Assembly (NCBI GenBank): GCA_019240215.1
Contig: JAFAYQ010000020.1
Location: 1 to 64,000 of the forward strand
DNA length: 64,000 bases
Direction: 5' to 3'
Origin: Actinomycetota bacterium
GTDB lineage: Bacteria; Actinomycetota; Actinomycetes; Streptosporangiales; Streptosporangiaceae
Within the stretch, counting starts at the first letter, position 1; each line of letters opens with the position of its first letter. The notes under the pieces are model-generated. The model ran no database searches, was not told the DNA's origin, and was given only the letters and a program-made list of their open reading frames with translations. Both the position numbers and the translations under genes were made by a program. Positions 31,553-41,622 of this stretch are shown piece by piece.

Positions 31553-32221
31553 TCACTTGGCCCTGGCCTTGATCCCGCTGAGGAAAATGTCGACGCCGGC
31601 CAGAAACTGGTGCCGGTCGTCGTGATCGCGAAGCTCGGCTGCTGCTTCGCGGACGATGTGGCCAGCGTCCTGTTCCGTCCAGGCGGTCGCCAATGCGTCC
31701 AGGTAGCGCCGGCGCTCGGCCTGGTTGCGTGCTCGGCGCGCCCCGGCCGCGAACTGGGCCGCCGACCCGAAGATGTAGTTCGCCAAGGCGCCTCCGGCGT
31801 CCGCCGTCGCTGAACCCCTGACCCCGAGCTCCCACAGTTGCACGCCGATGCACTTCCAGATCCGCAGCACGGCCGGCTGGAGGGGTTCACGAGCGAGCTG
31901 GGAGCCGACCCACGGGTGGGCGTCGATCGCGTCGAAGATGCCGAGCGAGAGGCTGCGGAGCGCCGAATCAGGGTCGCCATCGCCGGCCGCTCGATCGGTT
32001 ACGGCCCGGATGACCTCGTCCGCGGCCGCGGCCAAGAGGTCATCCATACCCGCGACGCGATAGTAGATCGCGCCCCGGCCGGTCGAGAGATGGCTGGTCA
32101 AGGCCCGGACGGTAAGCGCCTGCTCGCCGCTGCGGTCCAGGATCTCGATCGCGGCCTCGACGATCCGCTCCCGCGACAACGCGTCTGCCCGCCGCGGCCG
32201 GTGCGTTGCCGGGGTCGTCAT
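31553..32221 (-). CDS. TetR/AcrR family transcriptional regulator
   Basis: SRERIVEAAIEILDRSGEQALTVRALTSHLSTGRGAIYYRVAGMDDLLAAA. Confidence 0.92.
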   Translation of the reverse strand: MTTPATHRPRRADALSRERIVEAAIEILDRSGEQALTVRALTSHLSTGRGAIYYRVAGMDDLLAAAADEVIRAVTDRAAGDGDPDSALRSLSLGIFDAIDAHPWVGSQLAREPLQPAVLRIWKCIGVQLWELGVRGSATADAGGALANYIFGSAAQFAAGARRARNQAERRRYLDALATAWTEQDAGHIVREAAAELRDHDDRHQFLAGVDIFLSGIKARAK

Positions 32222-32238
32222 GGAGCCATTTTGACATG

Positions 32239-32287
32239 TTTGGACCATCGGTCCAAACTGATCCCGTGATTGGACCACCGGTCCATA
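32239..32287. promoter_or_regulatory. Paired TetR-type operators (TTTGGACCATCGGTCCAAA and ATTGGACCACCGGTCCATA)
   Basis: Two palindromes, 32239-32257 and 32269-32287, in the tetR/monooxygenase divergent intergenic region. Confidence 0.85.
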
Positions 32288-32303
32288 GTTCAGGAGGCAT
32301 TCC

Positions 32304-33422
32304 ATGACGGCTTCGGTCACCATCGTCGGCGCCGGCCTGGGCGGGCTGACCCTGGCCCGCGTGCTGCAGCTGCACCACGTCCCCGTCACCGTCTACGAGG
32401 CGGAGGCATCGGCCACGACCCGGACCCAGGGTGGCCAGCTCGACCTGCACGAGCACAACGGGCAGCTGGCCATCCAGCTGGCCGGCCTGGAAAAGGAGTA
32501 CCGGTCCATCCTTCACCACGGTGGTGCCGCGCAGCGGGTGGCCGACCGGCACGCGGTGATTCTCGGCGAAGTGCCCGACGACGGATCGATGGCGAAGCCG
32601 GAGGCGCTGCGCGGCGACATCCGCCGGGTCCTGCTCGACTCGCTGCCCGCGGGCACGGTGCAGTGGGGGAAGAAGGTGGCCGCTGCGACCGTGGCCGGCG
32701 ACGGCAGGCACGAACTCACGTTCGCCGACGGTTCGGCCGTCGCCACCGAACTGCTGGTCGGCGCGGACGGCACCTGGTCCAGGGTCCGGCCGCTGGTCTC
32801 GGGCCAGGAGCCGGCCTACGCGGGGATGACCTATATCGACACCTACCTGCAGGACGTAGACCGCCGGCACCCCGCATCGGCCGCCGTGGTCGGAGACGGC
32901 GCGCTGTACGCCCTGGAGCCCGGGAAGGGCTTCCTCGCCCACCGCGAGGCCGGCCACGTCATCCACTCCTACGTCGTCGTGCCCCGGCCGGCCGAATGGT
33001 TCGACCGCATCGGCTTCACCGACGCCGACGCCACCCGGGCCGTCATCGCCGCCGAGTTCGACGGCTGGGCACCCGAGCTCACCGCGCTCATCGCCCACAG
33101 CGACACCGCGCCGGTCCTGCGCAGCATTTACCAGCTTCCCACCGGGCACCGGTGGCCCCGGGTTCCCGGGGTGACCCTCATCGGCGACGCCGGACACGTC
33201 ACCGTTCCCGGTGGTGAAGGCGCCAACCTCGCCATGCTCGACGGCGCCGAACTCGCCCAGGCGATCGCCGCCCACCCCGGCGACACCGAAGCGGCGCTCG
33301 CCGCCTACGAGACGGTGATGTTCCCGCGAAGTCACGCCGAAGCGATCGCGGCCCGCGAGACCGTCGAGCTCATCTTCGGCGCCGGCGCCCCCCACGCGCT
33401 CGCGGACCTTTTCAACGGTTGA
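32304..33422 (+). CDS. FAD-dependent monooxygenase, Tet(X)-like
   Basis: SVTIVGAGLGGLTLARVLQ (GxGxxG), TQGGQLDLHEHNGQLAI, LIGDAGHVTVPGGEGANLAMLDGAEL. Confidence 0.88.
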   Translation: MTASVTIVGAGLGGLTLARVLQLHHVPVTVYEAEASATTRTQGGQLDLHEHNGQLAIQLAGLEKEYRSILHHGGAAQRVADRHAVILGEVPDDGSMAKPEALRGDIRRVLLDSLPAGTVQWGKKVAAATVAGDGRHELTFADGSAVATELLVGADGTWSRVRPLVSGQEPAYAGMTYIDTYLQDVDRRHPASAAVVGDGALYALEPGKGFLAHREAGHVIHSYVVVPRPAEWFDRIGFTDADATRAVIAAEFDGWAPELTALIAHSDTAPVLRSIYQLPTGHRWPRVPGVTLIGDAGHVTVPGGEGANLAMLDGAELAQAIAAHPGDTEAALAAYETVMFPRSHAEAIAARETVELIFGAGAPHALADLFNG

Positions 33423-33446
33423 CGGCCGCCCTGGCACAATAAGGGG

Positions 33447-33896
33447 ATGCTGCCCGAGCGGTTTGCGGCCCGCGTCATCCTGCTCGACCCGGACTGCCGG
33501 GTACTGCTCATGCGCTACGACGACGAGCCGCCTAACGGCAGCCACTGGGCCACCCCCGGCGGCGGGCTCAACGAGGGCGAGGACTTCCGGGCTGGCGCCC
33601 TGCGCGAGCTGGCCGAGGAGACCGGCTGGACCGACATCCCGCTGCTCGACGAGGTGACCCGGCGGGAGCTGACGATGGAGTACGGCGGCCGCCTGGTCCG
33701 CCAGCGCGAACGGCTCTACCTGGCCCGGACCAGCCCGCCCGAGCGGGAGATCCGCGGCGTCGAGGCCATGCACGCCAGCGACCACATCGCCGCCTGGCGC
33801 TGGTGGCCGCTGGCGGAGCTGGACACCACCACCGAGAAGGTGTGGCCCCGCGGCCTGGCCGGCCTGGTCCGCGAGGCGCTGGCCGCCTCCGCCTGA
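33447..33896 (+). CDS. NUDIX hydrolase
   Basis: GGGLNEGEDFRAGALRELAEETGW Nudix box. Confidence 0.93.
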   Translation: MLPERFAARVILLDPDCRVLLMRYDDEPPNGSHWATPGGGLNEGEDFRAGALRELAEETGWTDIPLLDEVTRRELTMEYGGRLVRQRERLYLARTSPPEREIRGVEAMHASDHIAAWRWWPLAELDTTTEKVWPRGLAGLVREALAASA

Positions 33897-33899
33897 CCG

Positions 33900-34412
33900 C
33901 TACTCGCCGAGCGGGCCGCCCGAGATCTCGCTCACGATGTCGAGCTGGCCCACGTGCCGGGCGTACTCCTGCAGCAGGTGGAACAGCACCCGCTCGAGCG
34001 TCGGCGGCTTGTTGCCGTCGCCCCACCGTTCCCCGGGCTGGCCGACGTCCTCCAGGTCGTGACGGCCGACCAGCGCCCGGGTCCGCTCGCCCTGGGCCAG
34101 CAGGGCCGCGCTCAGGTCGCCCAGCGACTCATCGGGGCCGACGTGCCAGCGCCCGTCCTGCCGCTCACCCCACACGTCGGCGATGTCGCGGCCCTCGAAA
34201 CCCCACTCCAGCCAGCGCATCTCCGTGTACCGGAGGTGTTTGAGCAGCTCGATCGGGGCCCACCCGGACATCAGCCGGCTCTCGTACAGCTCGGTCGGCG
34301 GCAGCCCGCGCAGCTTGCCGATCGCCCGGTCGCGGAAGAAGTCCAGGTAACGCAGGAACACCTCGGCCCGCGACGCGGCCAGGTCGGTCGGCTCCGGGAA
34401 CGGGGTGCTCAC
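33900..34412 (-). CDS. DinB-like (DUF664) protein
   Basis: FFRDRAIGKLRGLPPTELYESRLMSGWAPIELLKHLRYTEMRWLEWGF, LLQEYARHVGQLDIVSE. Confidence 0.8.
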   Translation of the reverse strand: MSTPFPEPTDLAASRAEVFLRYLDFFRDRAIGKLRGLPPTELYESRLMSGWAPIELLKHLRYTEMRWLEWGFEGRDIADVWGERQDGRWHVGPDESLGDLSAALLAQGERTRALVGRHDLEDVGQPGERWGDGNKPPTLERVLFHLLQEYARHVGQLDIVSEISGGPLGE

Positions 34413-34456
34413 CCGCCCAGGCTACGCCGAGCCGCCCCCGGCCGCCCCAGGCCGCC

Positions 34457-36109
34457 TCAGGCTGCGTCCGGCCGCGGCGTCCGGGTCCGGTTGGAGTGCC
34501 CGGCGTTCCCGCGCCGGGGTCCGCGATGACCGGCGCCGCCGGCCTCACCGGCCCGCGGCCGCCGCGACCCCTGGCCGCGCTGCCCATTTCCGCGCGGCCC
34601 GCGCCCCGGCCGCCCCGAGCCAGAGCCCGACCCGCCGGACCCAGACCCGCCCCGGGCCGAAGCCGGGGGAGCGGGCGGCGCAGGCGGCACCGGCGTACCG
34701 GTCGTCGCGATCTCCTCGACCAGCTGGTGACGGGCGTCCACGTAGTGACGGCTGGCGGTCACGTCGGCCGCCCGGTGCATGAGCTGCAGCTCGCGCAGCT
34801 GGCTCTCGTCGGCCAGCGTCACCACCAGGCCGGAGGCCCCGGCCCGGGCGGTCCGCCCGGACCGGTGCAGGTAGTCCTTGTGGTCGTTGGGCGGGTCGAA
34901 GTGCACGACCAGCTCGACGTCGTCCACGTGGATGCCGCGGGCGGCCACGTCGGTGGCGACCAGCACCCGCGGGTGGCCGAGGGCGAACGCGTCCAGCGCC
35001 CGCTGCCGCTGCTTCTGGGTGCGGTTGCCGTGGATGGCCTCGGCCGCCACCCCGGCCCGGGTCAGCTGCCGGGCCAGCCGGTCAGCCCCGTGCTTGGTGC
35101 GGACGAAGAACAGCGTCCGGGCCGGGCGGCTGGCCAGCCTGATCGCGACCGCCAGCTTCTCCTCGTGGCTGGGGAGTACCAGCACCCGGTGCTCGGCCAG
35201 CGTGGCCGTCTCCTGCCGGGGCGCGACCGCGTGCAGGGCCGGCTCGCTCAGGTACTTGGTCACCAGCTGGCCGACGCGGCGGTCGAGGGTGGCCGAGAAC
35301 AGCATCCGCTGCCCGCCCGCCGGGGTCGCGTCCAGGATCCGGGTCACCGCGGGCAGGAACCCGAGGTCGGCCATGTGGTCGGCCTCGTCCAGCACGGTGA
35401 TCTCGATCTCGTCGAGCGTGCAGGCGTGCTGGTCGAGCAGGTCGATGAGGCGGCCGGGGGTGGCCACCACCAGGTCGACGCCGTCCCGCAGGCGGCTGAT
35501 CTGCCGGGTGTAGGTGACGCCGCCGTAGACGGTCATCACCGTCACCCCGATGGCCCGGCCGAGCGGCCCGAGCACGTCCGCCACCTGCTGGGCCAGCTCG
35601 CGGGTGGGCACCAGCACCAGCGCGCGGGGCGCCTTCGGCCGGCGCCGCCCGCTCCCCTCGTGGTCGCCCGCCAGCCGGGTCAGCAGCGGCAGGCCGAACG
35701 CCAGCGTCTTGCCCGAGCCGGTCTGGGCGCGGCCGAGCACGTCCCGGCCGGCCAGCGCGTCCGGCAGCGCCCGGCGCTGGATCGCGAACGGGGCCTCGAT
35801 CTCGCGGGCCGCCAGCTCAGCGATCAGCCGCTCGGGCAGGCCCAGGGCGGCGAAGTCCTGGGTGGCGGGCTCGGGCAGCGCGGCCGCGTCGGACAGCGCC
35901 TGGTCAAGCTCGGCGTACGGTTCGGGCTGGGCCGGGCGGACCGGCCGCGGGGTACGCGGACGGCGGGGGCCGTTGCGGCGGCCCGGTTGGCCGCCGCCCC
36001 GGCGGCCGCCAGCCTCGGACCCGCCTCGGCGACCCTCCTGCCCGCGCCCGGCGGGCGACGGGGAGGGCTGGTGGGCAGGCGCGCGCCGGCGGCGTGCATT
36101 GTCAGGCAT
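34457..36109 (-). CDS. DEAD/DEAH-box RNA helicase with Gly/Arg-rich C-terminal tail
   Basis: RAQTGSGKTLAFGLPLL, VLDEADHMADLGF, SATL, HRSGRTARAG. Confidence 0.95.
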   Translation of the reverse strand: MPDNARRRRAPAHQPSPSPAGRGQEGRRGGSEAGGRRGGGQPGRRNGPRRPRTPRPVRPAQPEPYAELDQALSDAAALPEPATQDFAALGLPERLIAELAAREIEAPFAIQRRALPDALAGRDVLGRAQTGSGKTLAFGLPLLTRLAGDHEGSGRRRPKAPRALVLVPTRELAQQVADVLGPLGRAIGVTVMTVYGGVTYTRQISRLRDGVDLVVATPGRLIDLLDQHACTLDEIEITVLDEADHMADLGFLPAVTRILDATPAGGQRMLFSATLDRRVGQLVTKYLSEPALHAVAPRQETATLAEHRVLVLPSHEEKLAVAIRLASRPARTLFFVRTKHGADRLARQLTRAGVAAEAIHGNRTQKQRQRALDAFALGHPRVLVATDVAARGIHVDDVELVVHFDPPNDHKDYLHRSGRTARAGASGLVVTLADESQLRELQLMHRAADVTASRHYVDARHQLVEEIATTGTPVPPAPPAPPASARGGSGSGGSGSGSGRPGRGPRGNGQRGQGSRRPRAGEAGGAGHRGPRRGNAGHSNRTRTPRPDAA

Positions 36110-36427
36110 GCATGAACTCCATCGCTGATTCGGGGGCCGCGTCATGTCAGAGACGTCGACGACTGGGGCGAACCGGAGGTTCGCCCATCAGCGGACTGCT
36201 CACACAAGCGACCGGCGGGCACGAGTCCCGCGGACAGGCAGCATCAGTGCCGCCTCGATCAGCAACGCTAGCAGCCGCCGCCGTGTTCCCCGGCCGCAAC
36301 CCCGGCGGCCGGAAAATAATCCTGACCGGGTGTCGATCTGACCCCGCCCCGTTCGACGCATGGGCAAGGAAGCCGGACCACGAGGCCGGACCACGTGGCC
36401 GAGCCACACCATCACAAGGAGCGCAGC

Positions 36428-36766
36428 ATGAAGTTTCTCGGATACACCCTGGGCGACCCGAACGCGCCGATGGCCCCGCCCACCCAGGAAGAGTTCGCCC
36501 AGATGGGCGAGCTCATCGAGGAGGCCACCAAGGCGGGCGTGATTCTGGCCACCGGCGGGGTCGGCCCGCTCAACGACGGGGTCAAGGTGCAGTACGACGG
36601 CACCGACTTCACCGTCCTCGATGGCCCGTTCACCGAGGCCAAGGAGCTGATCGGCGGCTGGGCGCTGCTGGAGTGCCGGGATCGGGCCGAGGCGGTCGAG
36701 TGGACCAAGCGGTTCCTGGCCCTGGCCGGGCCGGGCGAGACCACCATCCGCACCGTCCTCGGCTGA
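36428..36766 (+). CDS. YCII/DGPF family protein
   Basis: VLDGPFTEAKELIGGWALLECRDRAEAVEWTKRF (DGPF motif). Confidence 0.9.
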   Translation: MKFLGYTLGDPNAPMAPPTQEEFAQMGELIEEATKAGVILATGGVGPLNDGVKVQYDGTDFTVLDGPFTEAKELIGGWALLECRDRAEAVEWTKRFLALAGPGETTIRTVLG

Positions 36767-36788
36767 CCCGCCCCGCGCACGACGGGGG

Positions 36789-36830
36789 CCACCCCGGCCA
36801 GCCGGGTTGCTCGGGCGCTGGCCGGGGTGG
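36789..36830. other. 14-bp-stem hairpin between yciI-like and ECF sigma genes
   Basis: ccaccccggccagc (36789-36802) / gctggccggggtgg (36817-36830). Confidence 0.8.
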
Positions 36831-36842
36831 TGTCATCGGGGC

Positions 36843-38162
36843 GTGCCCGCTGCCCGTCCCCGCCCCGATCACCACGCCGTTGACACCGTGGTCCGGATGG
36901 AATGGGCCCGGGTGGTGGCCACCCTGGCCCGCTATACCGGCGACGTCGGCCTGGCCGAGGAGCTGGCCCAGGACGCCGTGGTCGCGGCGCTGGAACAGTG
37001 GCCCCGGGACGGGGTGCCGGCCCGGCCCGGCGCCTGGCTGACCACGGTGGCCAAGCGCCGGGCGATCGACTTGTTCCGGCGCAACCGCGAACTCGAGCAG
37101 CGCTACGCCCAGCTCGGCCGCGAGCTGGAGACGGCCGGCCCGCCCACCGGGCCCGATCCCGAGCTGGCGGCCGGCGACGAGATCGACGACGACATGCTGC
37201 GGCTGATCTTCACCGCCTGCCACCCGGTGCTGGCGGTACCCGCCCGGGTGGCGCTGACGCTGCGGCTGCTGGGCGGGCTGACCACGGCCGAGATCGCCCG
37301 CGCCTACCTGGTGCCGGAGCCGACCATCGCCCAGCGCGTCGTCCGCGCCAAAAAGACCCTGGCCGAGGCCCGGGTGCCGTTCGCGACCCCGGACCGCCGC
37401 CAGCGCCCGGCCCGGCTGTCGTCGGTGCTGGAGGCGCTCTACCTGATCTTCAACGAGGGCTACTCGGCCACCGCGGGCACCGACTGGACCCGGCCCGACC
37501 TGTGTCACGAAGCGCTCCGGCTGGGCCGGTTGCTGGCTCAGCTGGCCCCGGCCGAGGCCGAGGTGCACGGCCTGGTGGCGCTGATGGAGATCCAGTCCTC
37601 GCGGCTGGCCGCCCGCACCGGCCCCGGCGGCCGGCCGGTGCTGCTGCTCGACCAGGACCGCAACCGCTGGGACCGGCTGCTGATCAGCCGCGGCCTGGCC
37701 GCCCTGGCCCGCGCCGACCAGCTCACCGCCGCCGCCGGCCCCGCTGAAGCCGGCCCCGCCGAGGCGACCCCCGGCCCCTACGCCCTGCAGGCCGCCATCG
37801 CCGCCTGCCACGCCCGCGCGTTCCACGCCGACGACACCGACTGGGTCCAGATCACCGACCTCTACACCACCCTCGCCCAGGTCATGCCCTCCCCGGTGGT
37901 GGAGCTGAACCGGGCGGTGGCGCTGTCGATGGCGGCCGGCCCGCAGGCCGGGCTGGACCTGGCCGACCAGCTCGCGTCCGAACCGTCGCTGCGCGACTAT
38001 CACCTGCTGGCCAGCGTGCGCGGCGACCTGCTGATGAAGCTGAACCGGCCCGCCGAGGCCCAGGCCGCGTTCGAGCGCGCCGCCGAACTGACCCGCAACG
38101 GCCCCGAACGTGACCTGGTCCTCCGCCGCGCCCGCGAAGCCGCCCAGGCCACCCGGGCCTGA
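36843..38162 (+). CDS. ECF RNA polymerase sigma factor, ECF42-like with extended C-terminal domain
   Basis: LARYTGDVGLAEELAQDAVVAALEQWPRDGVP, TTVAKRRAIDLFRR, long C-terminal extension; adjacent DGPF gene. GTG start assumed. Confidence 0.88.
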   Translation: MPAARPRPDHHAVDTVVRMEWARVVATLARYTGDVGLAEELAQDAVVAALEQWPRDGVPARPGAWLTTVAKRRAIDLFRRNRELEQRYAQLGRELETAGPPTGPDPELAAGDEIDDDMLRLIFTACHPVLAVPARVALTLRLLGGLTTAEIARAYLVPEPTIAQRVVRAKKTLAEARVPFATPDRRQRPARLSSVLEALYLIFNEGYSATAGTDWTRPDLCHEALRLGRLLAQLAPAEAEVHGLVALMEIQSSRLAARTGPGGRPVLLLDQDRNRWDRLLISRGLAALARADQLTAAAGPAEAGPAEATPGPYALQAAIAACHARAFHADDTDWVQITDLYTTLAQVMPSPVVELNRAVALSMAAGPQAGLDLADQLASEPSLRDYHLLASVRGDLLMKLNRPAEAQAAFERAAELTRNGPERDLVLRRAREAAQATRA

Positions 38163-38175
38163 GCTGCCTACCGCC

Positions 38176-39810
38176 TCAGGCTCGGTCGTTGATGATCAGC
38201 CGCGATGGCCGGTCGGGGGTGTGCCAGATCCGGTTGCTGGCCTGCACGCCCTCGGTCTCGGTGTACATGTCCCCGCCGGTGCCCAGGTTGACGTCGAACT
38301 TGGGGAACGCCGACGACGCGACCTCGACCCGGACCCGGTGCCCGGCCTCCAGCCGGACGCAGGTGTCCCACATGACCACCCGCACCTCGTAGACCTCGCC
38401 CGGCGTCACCGGCTCGGCTTTTTCAGGCCCGTGCCGGAAACGCAGCCGGATCAGGCCGTCGCACAGCCGCTGCGCGAATCCGCTCGGGTGCACGTCGATC
38501 AGTTTGGCGGTGATGTCGGTGTCGGCCGCCGAGGTGGCCACGTGCGCCACCAGCGTGACCGGCCCGATCAGCTCGAGCCCGCTGGTCAGCGGTTCGGTGC
38601 TGTAGACGAGCACGTCGCCGCGGCCCTCGACCCCCAGGTAGTCGTCGGGGCCGCCGATCTGGCCGCTGCCCTCGCCGGTGATGAACGGCACCGGCCGGTC
38701 CGGGTCGTGCCCCCACTCGTCCGGCGGCTGTTCCTCGGTGACCGGCCCGGTCTGCAGCCGCCCGTCCCCGAACCGGCTGTTGGCCCGCCCGTCGCTGGCC
38801 AGGTGGAACACGTGGGTGGCAGCGCTCGCGGGCGGCCAGGCGGTCTCGTCCCGCCACTCGCCGGCCCCCATCACGAAGATCCGCACCGGATCGGGGACCC
38901 TTTCAGGTTTTTCCCCGCGCACATGCTCATCCAGGAACGCCAGCACGTAGGCGTCCAGGTCGATCAGCGCGTCCGGCCCGAAGTCGATGTCGCCGAGCTG
39001 ACGGGTGGTGTTGACCGCGTGCCCCCACGGCCCCATCAGCAGCCGCTGGCCCGCCCGCCCGGCCGCCGTCAGCGCCGCGAAGTTGGCCGGGGTCCCGATC
39101 TCCTCGTCGTCGTACCAGCCGGAGATGTGCAGCACCGGGACGTCGACCTCACCGATCCGGTGCTGGTAGCGCAGCGGCTCCCACCACTCGTCGAGGGTGG
39201 TGTGCCGGACCTCCTCGCGCCAGTTGGCCGAGACGAACCCGGCCGCCTCGTCCATCGTCAGCAGCGGCCGGTGCGCGTACACCTTCATCCAGTCGGTGTC
39301 GGCGGTGTACTGGACGGCCCGGCCGTCGGTCATCCGGAACCAGTGGATGTGCATCAGGTCGGGCACCCCGGTCGGCCACTCCACGAACGGATCGCTGGGG
39401 GTGACCAGGCACACCATCGCCGCCAGCGCGGGCGGCTGGTGCAGCGCGGTCAGCCACTGGATCCGGCCCGGGTAGCTGCCGCCGAAGGTGGCCACCGCCC
39501 CGTCGCACCAGTCCTGGGCCGCGATCCAGCCGATGACGTCGGCCCCGTCCGGCCCGTCGTTGCGGTACGGCTCGAACCGGCCGTCGGAGTCGCCGCGGCC
39601 GCGCACGTCCATGGTGACGAACGCGTAGCCGGCCTTGGCGAAGTACTCGGCCCGCTTGGCCTGCCGTTCGCCGCCCCGCCCGTAGGGGGTGCGCATCAGC
39701 ACGGCGGGCGCGGGCGGCTGGGCGGGCCGCACCACGTCGGCCGCCAGCGTCACTCCGTCCCGCAGCGGAACCCGGACGTTGAATCGGCGAGTGATCCCAG
39801 CTTCAGCCAT
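38176..39810 (-). CDS. CocE/NonD family hydrolase (X-Pro dipeptidyl-peptidase S15-like)
   Basis: VRVPLRDGVTLAADVVRP, MDVRGRGDSDG, VATFGGSYPGRIQW. Confidence 0.92.
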   Translation of the reverse strand: MAEAGITRRFNVRVPLRDGVTLAADVVRPAQPPAPAVLMRTPYGRGGERQAKRAEYFAKAGYAFVTMDVRGRGDSDGRFEPYRNDGPDGADVIGWIAAQDWCDGAVATFGGSYPGRIQWLTALHQPPALAAMVCLVTPSDPFVEWPTGVPDLMHIHWFRMTDGRAVQYTADTDWMKVYAHRPLLTMDEAAGFVSANWREEVRHTTLDEWWEPLRYQHRIGEVDVPVLHISGWYDDEEIGTPANFAALTAAGRAGQRLLMGPWGHAVNTTRQLGDIDFGPDALIDLDAYVLAFLDEHVRGEKPERVPDPVRIFVMGAGEWRDETAWPPASAATHVFHLASDGRANSRFGDGRLQTGPVTEEQPPDEWGHDPDRPVPFITGEGSGQIGGPDDYLGVEGRGDVLVYSTEPLTSGLELIGPVTLVAHVATSAADTDITAKLIDVHPSGFAQRLCDGLIRLRFRHGPEKAEPVTPGEVYEVRVVMWDTCVRLEAGHRVRVEVASSAFPKFDVNLGTGGDMYTETEGVQASNRIWHTPDRPSRLIINDRA

Positions 39811-39855
39811 GGCTCCCGATGCTACTCAGCCAGGTTGGTGAGCCAAGCTATATAA

Positions 39856-41622
39856 ATGACCACCTCCGCCGGGCCCGCCGACGAGGCCGCTCCGCCCGGG
39901 AGCCGCCAGTCGGGGGCGCTGCCCGGGGCGCTGGCCGGCCTGCTGGCGGCGGCCGCCGCGATCGGCGTCGCCCAGTTCGCGGCCGGTCTGGGAGTTCCCC
40001 AGAGCTCGCCGGTGATCGCGGTCGGGCAGGCCGCCATCGATCTGGCGCCCGCCGGGGTCAAGGAGTTCGCGATCAGCGCCTTCGGCGCGGACGACAAGAC
40101 CGTGCTCGTCGGCGGCATCCTGGTGCTGCTGGCCCTGTACGCGGCGGCCGCCGGGGTCCTGGCCGCCCGCCGCCTGGCGGCCGGCCTGGCGGCGCTGGCC
40201 GTGTTCGCCGGGGTTGGCCTGGCCGCCGCCCTGACCCGGCCCACCGCCACCGTCGGCTACGTGGTCCCGACGCTCGCGGGCGCCTTGGCCGGGGCGATCG
40301 CGCTGACCTTCCTGGCTCGCGCCACCGCCGCGCTCGGCCCCACCGGCTCGCCTCCCAGCCCTCCTGCCCCAGAAGCCCCGCACACCCCACAGGCCTCGGA
40401 TACCCCACAGGCCTCGGACACCCCGCAGGCCTCGGACACCCCGCAGGCCCCGGAAGCCCCAGACCAGTTCACCCCCCGGCCCGCCGTCCGTTCCGGCCCG
40501 GCCTACTTCGCGCCCGCCCCCGGCGCGGCCGCCGCCGAACGGTCCCGCTGGCCCGCGCGGCGCCGGTTTCTGGCCTACGGCGGCGTGACCGCCGGTATCG
40601 CGGCGGCCGGCGACCTGGCCGGCCGGAACCTGATCAACGAGCACAACATCGCCTCCGCCCGCGATGCGCTGCGGTTCCCCCGGCCCGCGATACCCGCGCC
40701 CCCGCTGCCAGCCGGCCGCAACCTGGGCGTGCCCGGTCTCAGCCCGTTTGTCACCCCCGACCGCACGTTCTACCGGGTCGATACCACCCTGGTCGCCCCG
40801 CAGCTCGCACCGGCCGACTGGCGCCTGCGGATCCACGGGCTGGTAGGCCGTGAGGTGGTGCTCACCTTCGCCGACCTGCTGCGGCGCCCGCTGACTGAGG
40901 CGTGGATCACACTAACCTGCGTTTCCAATCCGGTCGGGGGACCGTACGTGGGGAACGCCCGCTGGCTGGGCGCCGACCTGGCCGCCTTGATCCGGCTGGC
41001 CCGCCCGCAGGCCGGCGCCGACCAGTTGCTGTGCACGTCGGTGGACGGGTTCACCTCGGGCACCCCGCTGACGGTCGTCCTCGACGGCCGCGACGCGCTG
41101 CTGGCGGTGGCCATGAACGGTTCGCCGCTGCCCGTCGAGCACGGTTTCCCGGCCCGGCTGGTGGTGCCCGGGCTGTACGGATACGTGTCCGCCACCAAGT
41201 GGGTCACCGACATCGAGGTGACCACGTTCGCCGCGGCCCGGGCCTTCTGGGTGCAGCGCGGCTGGGCCCAGCAGGCCCCGATCAAGACCGAGTCCCGGAT
41301 CGACGTGCCGGCCGCCGGGGCGTCGCTGCGGCCCGGCCGGACCGCGGTCGCCGGGGTGGCGTGGGCCCAGCACAAGGGCATCGCCGCCGTCGAGGTCCGG
41401 GTCGACGGCGGTCCCTGGCAGCAGGCCCGGCTGGCCGCCGTGCCCGGCATCGACACCTGGCGGCAGTGGCGGTGGGAGTGGGACGCGCTCCCCGGCCCGC
41501 ACGGGCTCGAGGCCCGCGCCACCGACGCGACCGGCTACACCCAGACCGCCGTCCAGGCCGACACCATCCCCAACGGCGCCTCCGGCTATCCGTCCGCCCA
41601 GGTCACCGTGCGGAACTCGTGA
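39856..41622 (+). CDS. Membrane-anchored molybdopterin-dependent oxidoreductase (sulfite oxidase-like)
   Basis: N-terminal TM segments; LTFADLLRRPLTEAWITLTCVSNPVGG, EHGFPARLVVPGLYGYVSATKWVTDIEV. Confidence 0.9.
   Translation: MTTSAGPADEAAPPGSRQSGALPGALAGLLAAAAAIGVAQFAAGLGVPQSSPVIAVGQAAIDLAPAGVKEFAISAFGADDKTVLVGGILVLLALYAAAAGVLAARRLAAGLAALAVFAGVGLAAALTRPTATVGYVVPTLAGALAGAIALTFLARATAALGPTGSPPSPPAPEAPHTPQASDTPQASDTPQASDTPQAPEAPDQFTPRPAVRSGPAYFAPAPGAAAAERSRWPARRRFLAYGGVTAGIAAAGDLAGRNLINEHNIASARDALRFPRPAIPAPPLPAGRNLGVPGLSPFVTPDRTFYRVDTTLVAPQLAPADWRLRIHGLVGREVVLTFADLLRRPLTEAWITLTCVSNPVGGPYVGNARWLGADLAALIRLARPQAGADQLLCTSVDGFTSGTPLTVVLDGRDALLAVAMNGSPLPVEHGFPARLVVPGLYGYVSATKWVTDIEVTTFAAARAFWVQRGWAQQAPIKTESRIDVPAAGASLRPGRTAVAGVAWAQHKGIAAVEVRVDGGPWQQARLAAVPGIDTWRQWRWEWDALPGPHGLEARATDATGYTQTAVQADTIPNGASGYPSAQVTVRNS
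40384..40455. repeat. 18-bp in-frame tandem repeat, 4 copies (encodes TPQASD repeats)
   Basis: Copies start at 40384, 40402, 40420 and 40438. Confidence 0.9.

Noticed and set aside
34496-36115. 539-aa plus-strand ORF opposite the DEAD-box helicase
   Set aside because: Antisense artefact of GC-rich coding; helicase motifs are complete on the minus strand.
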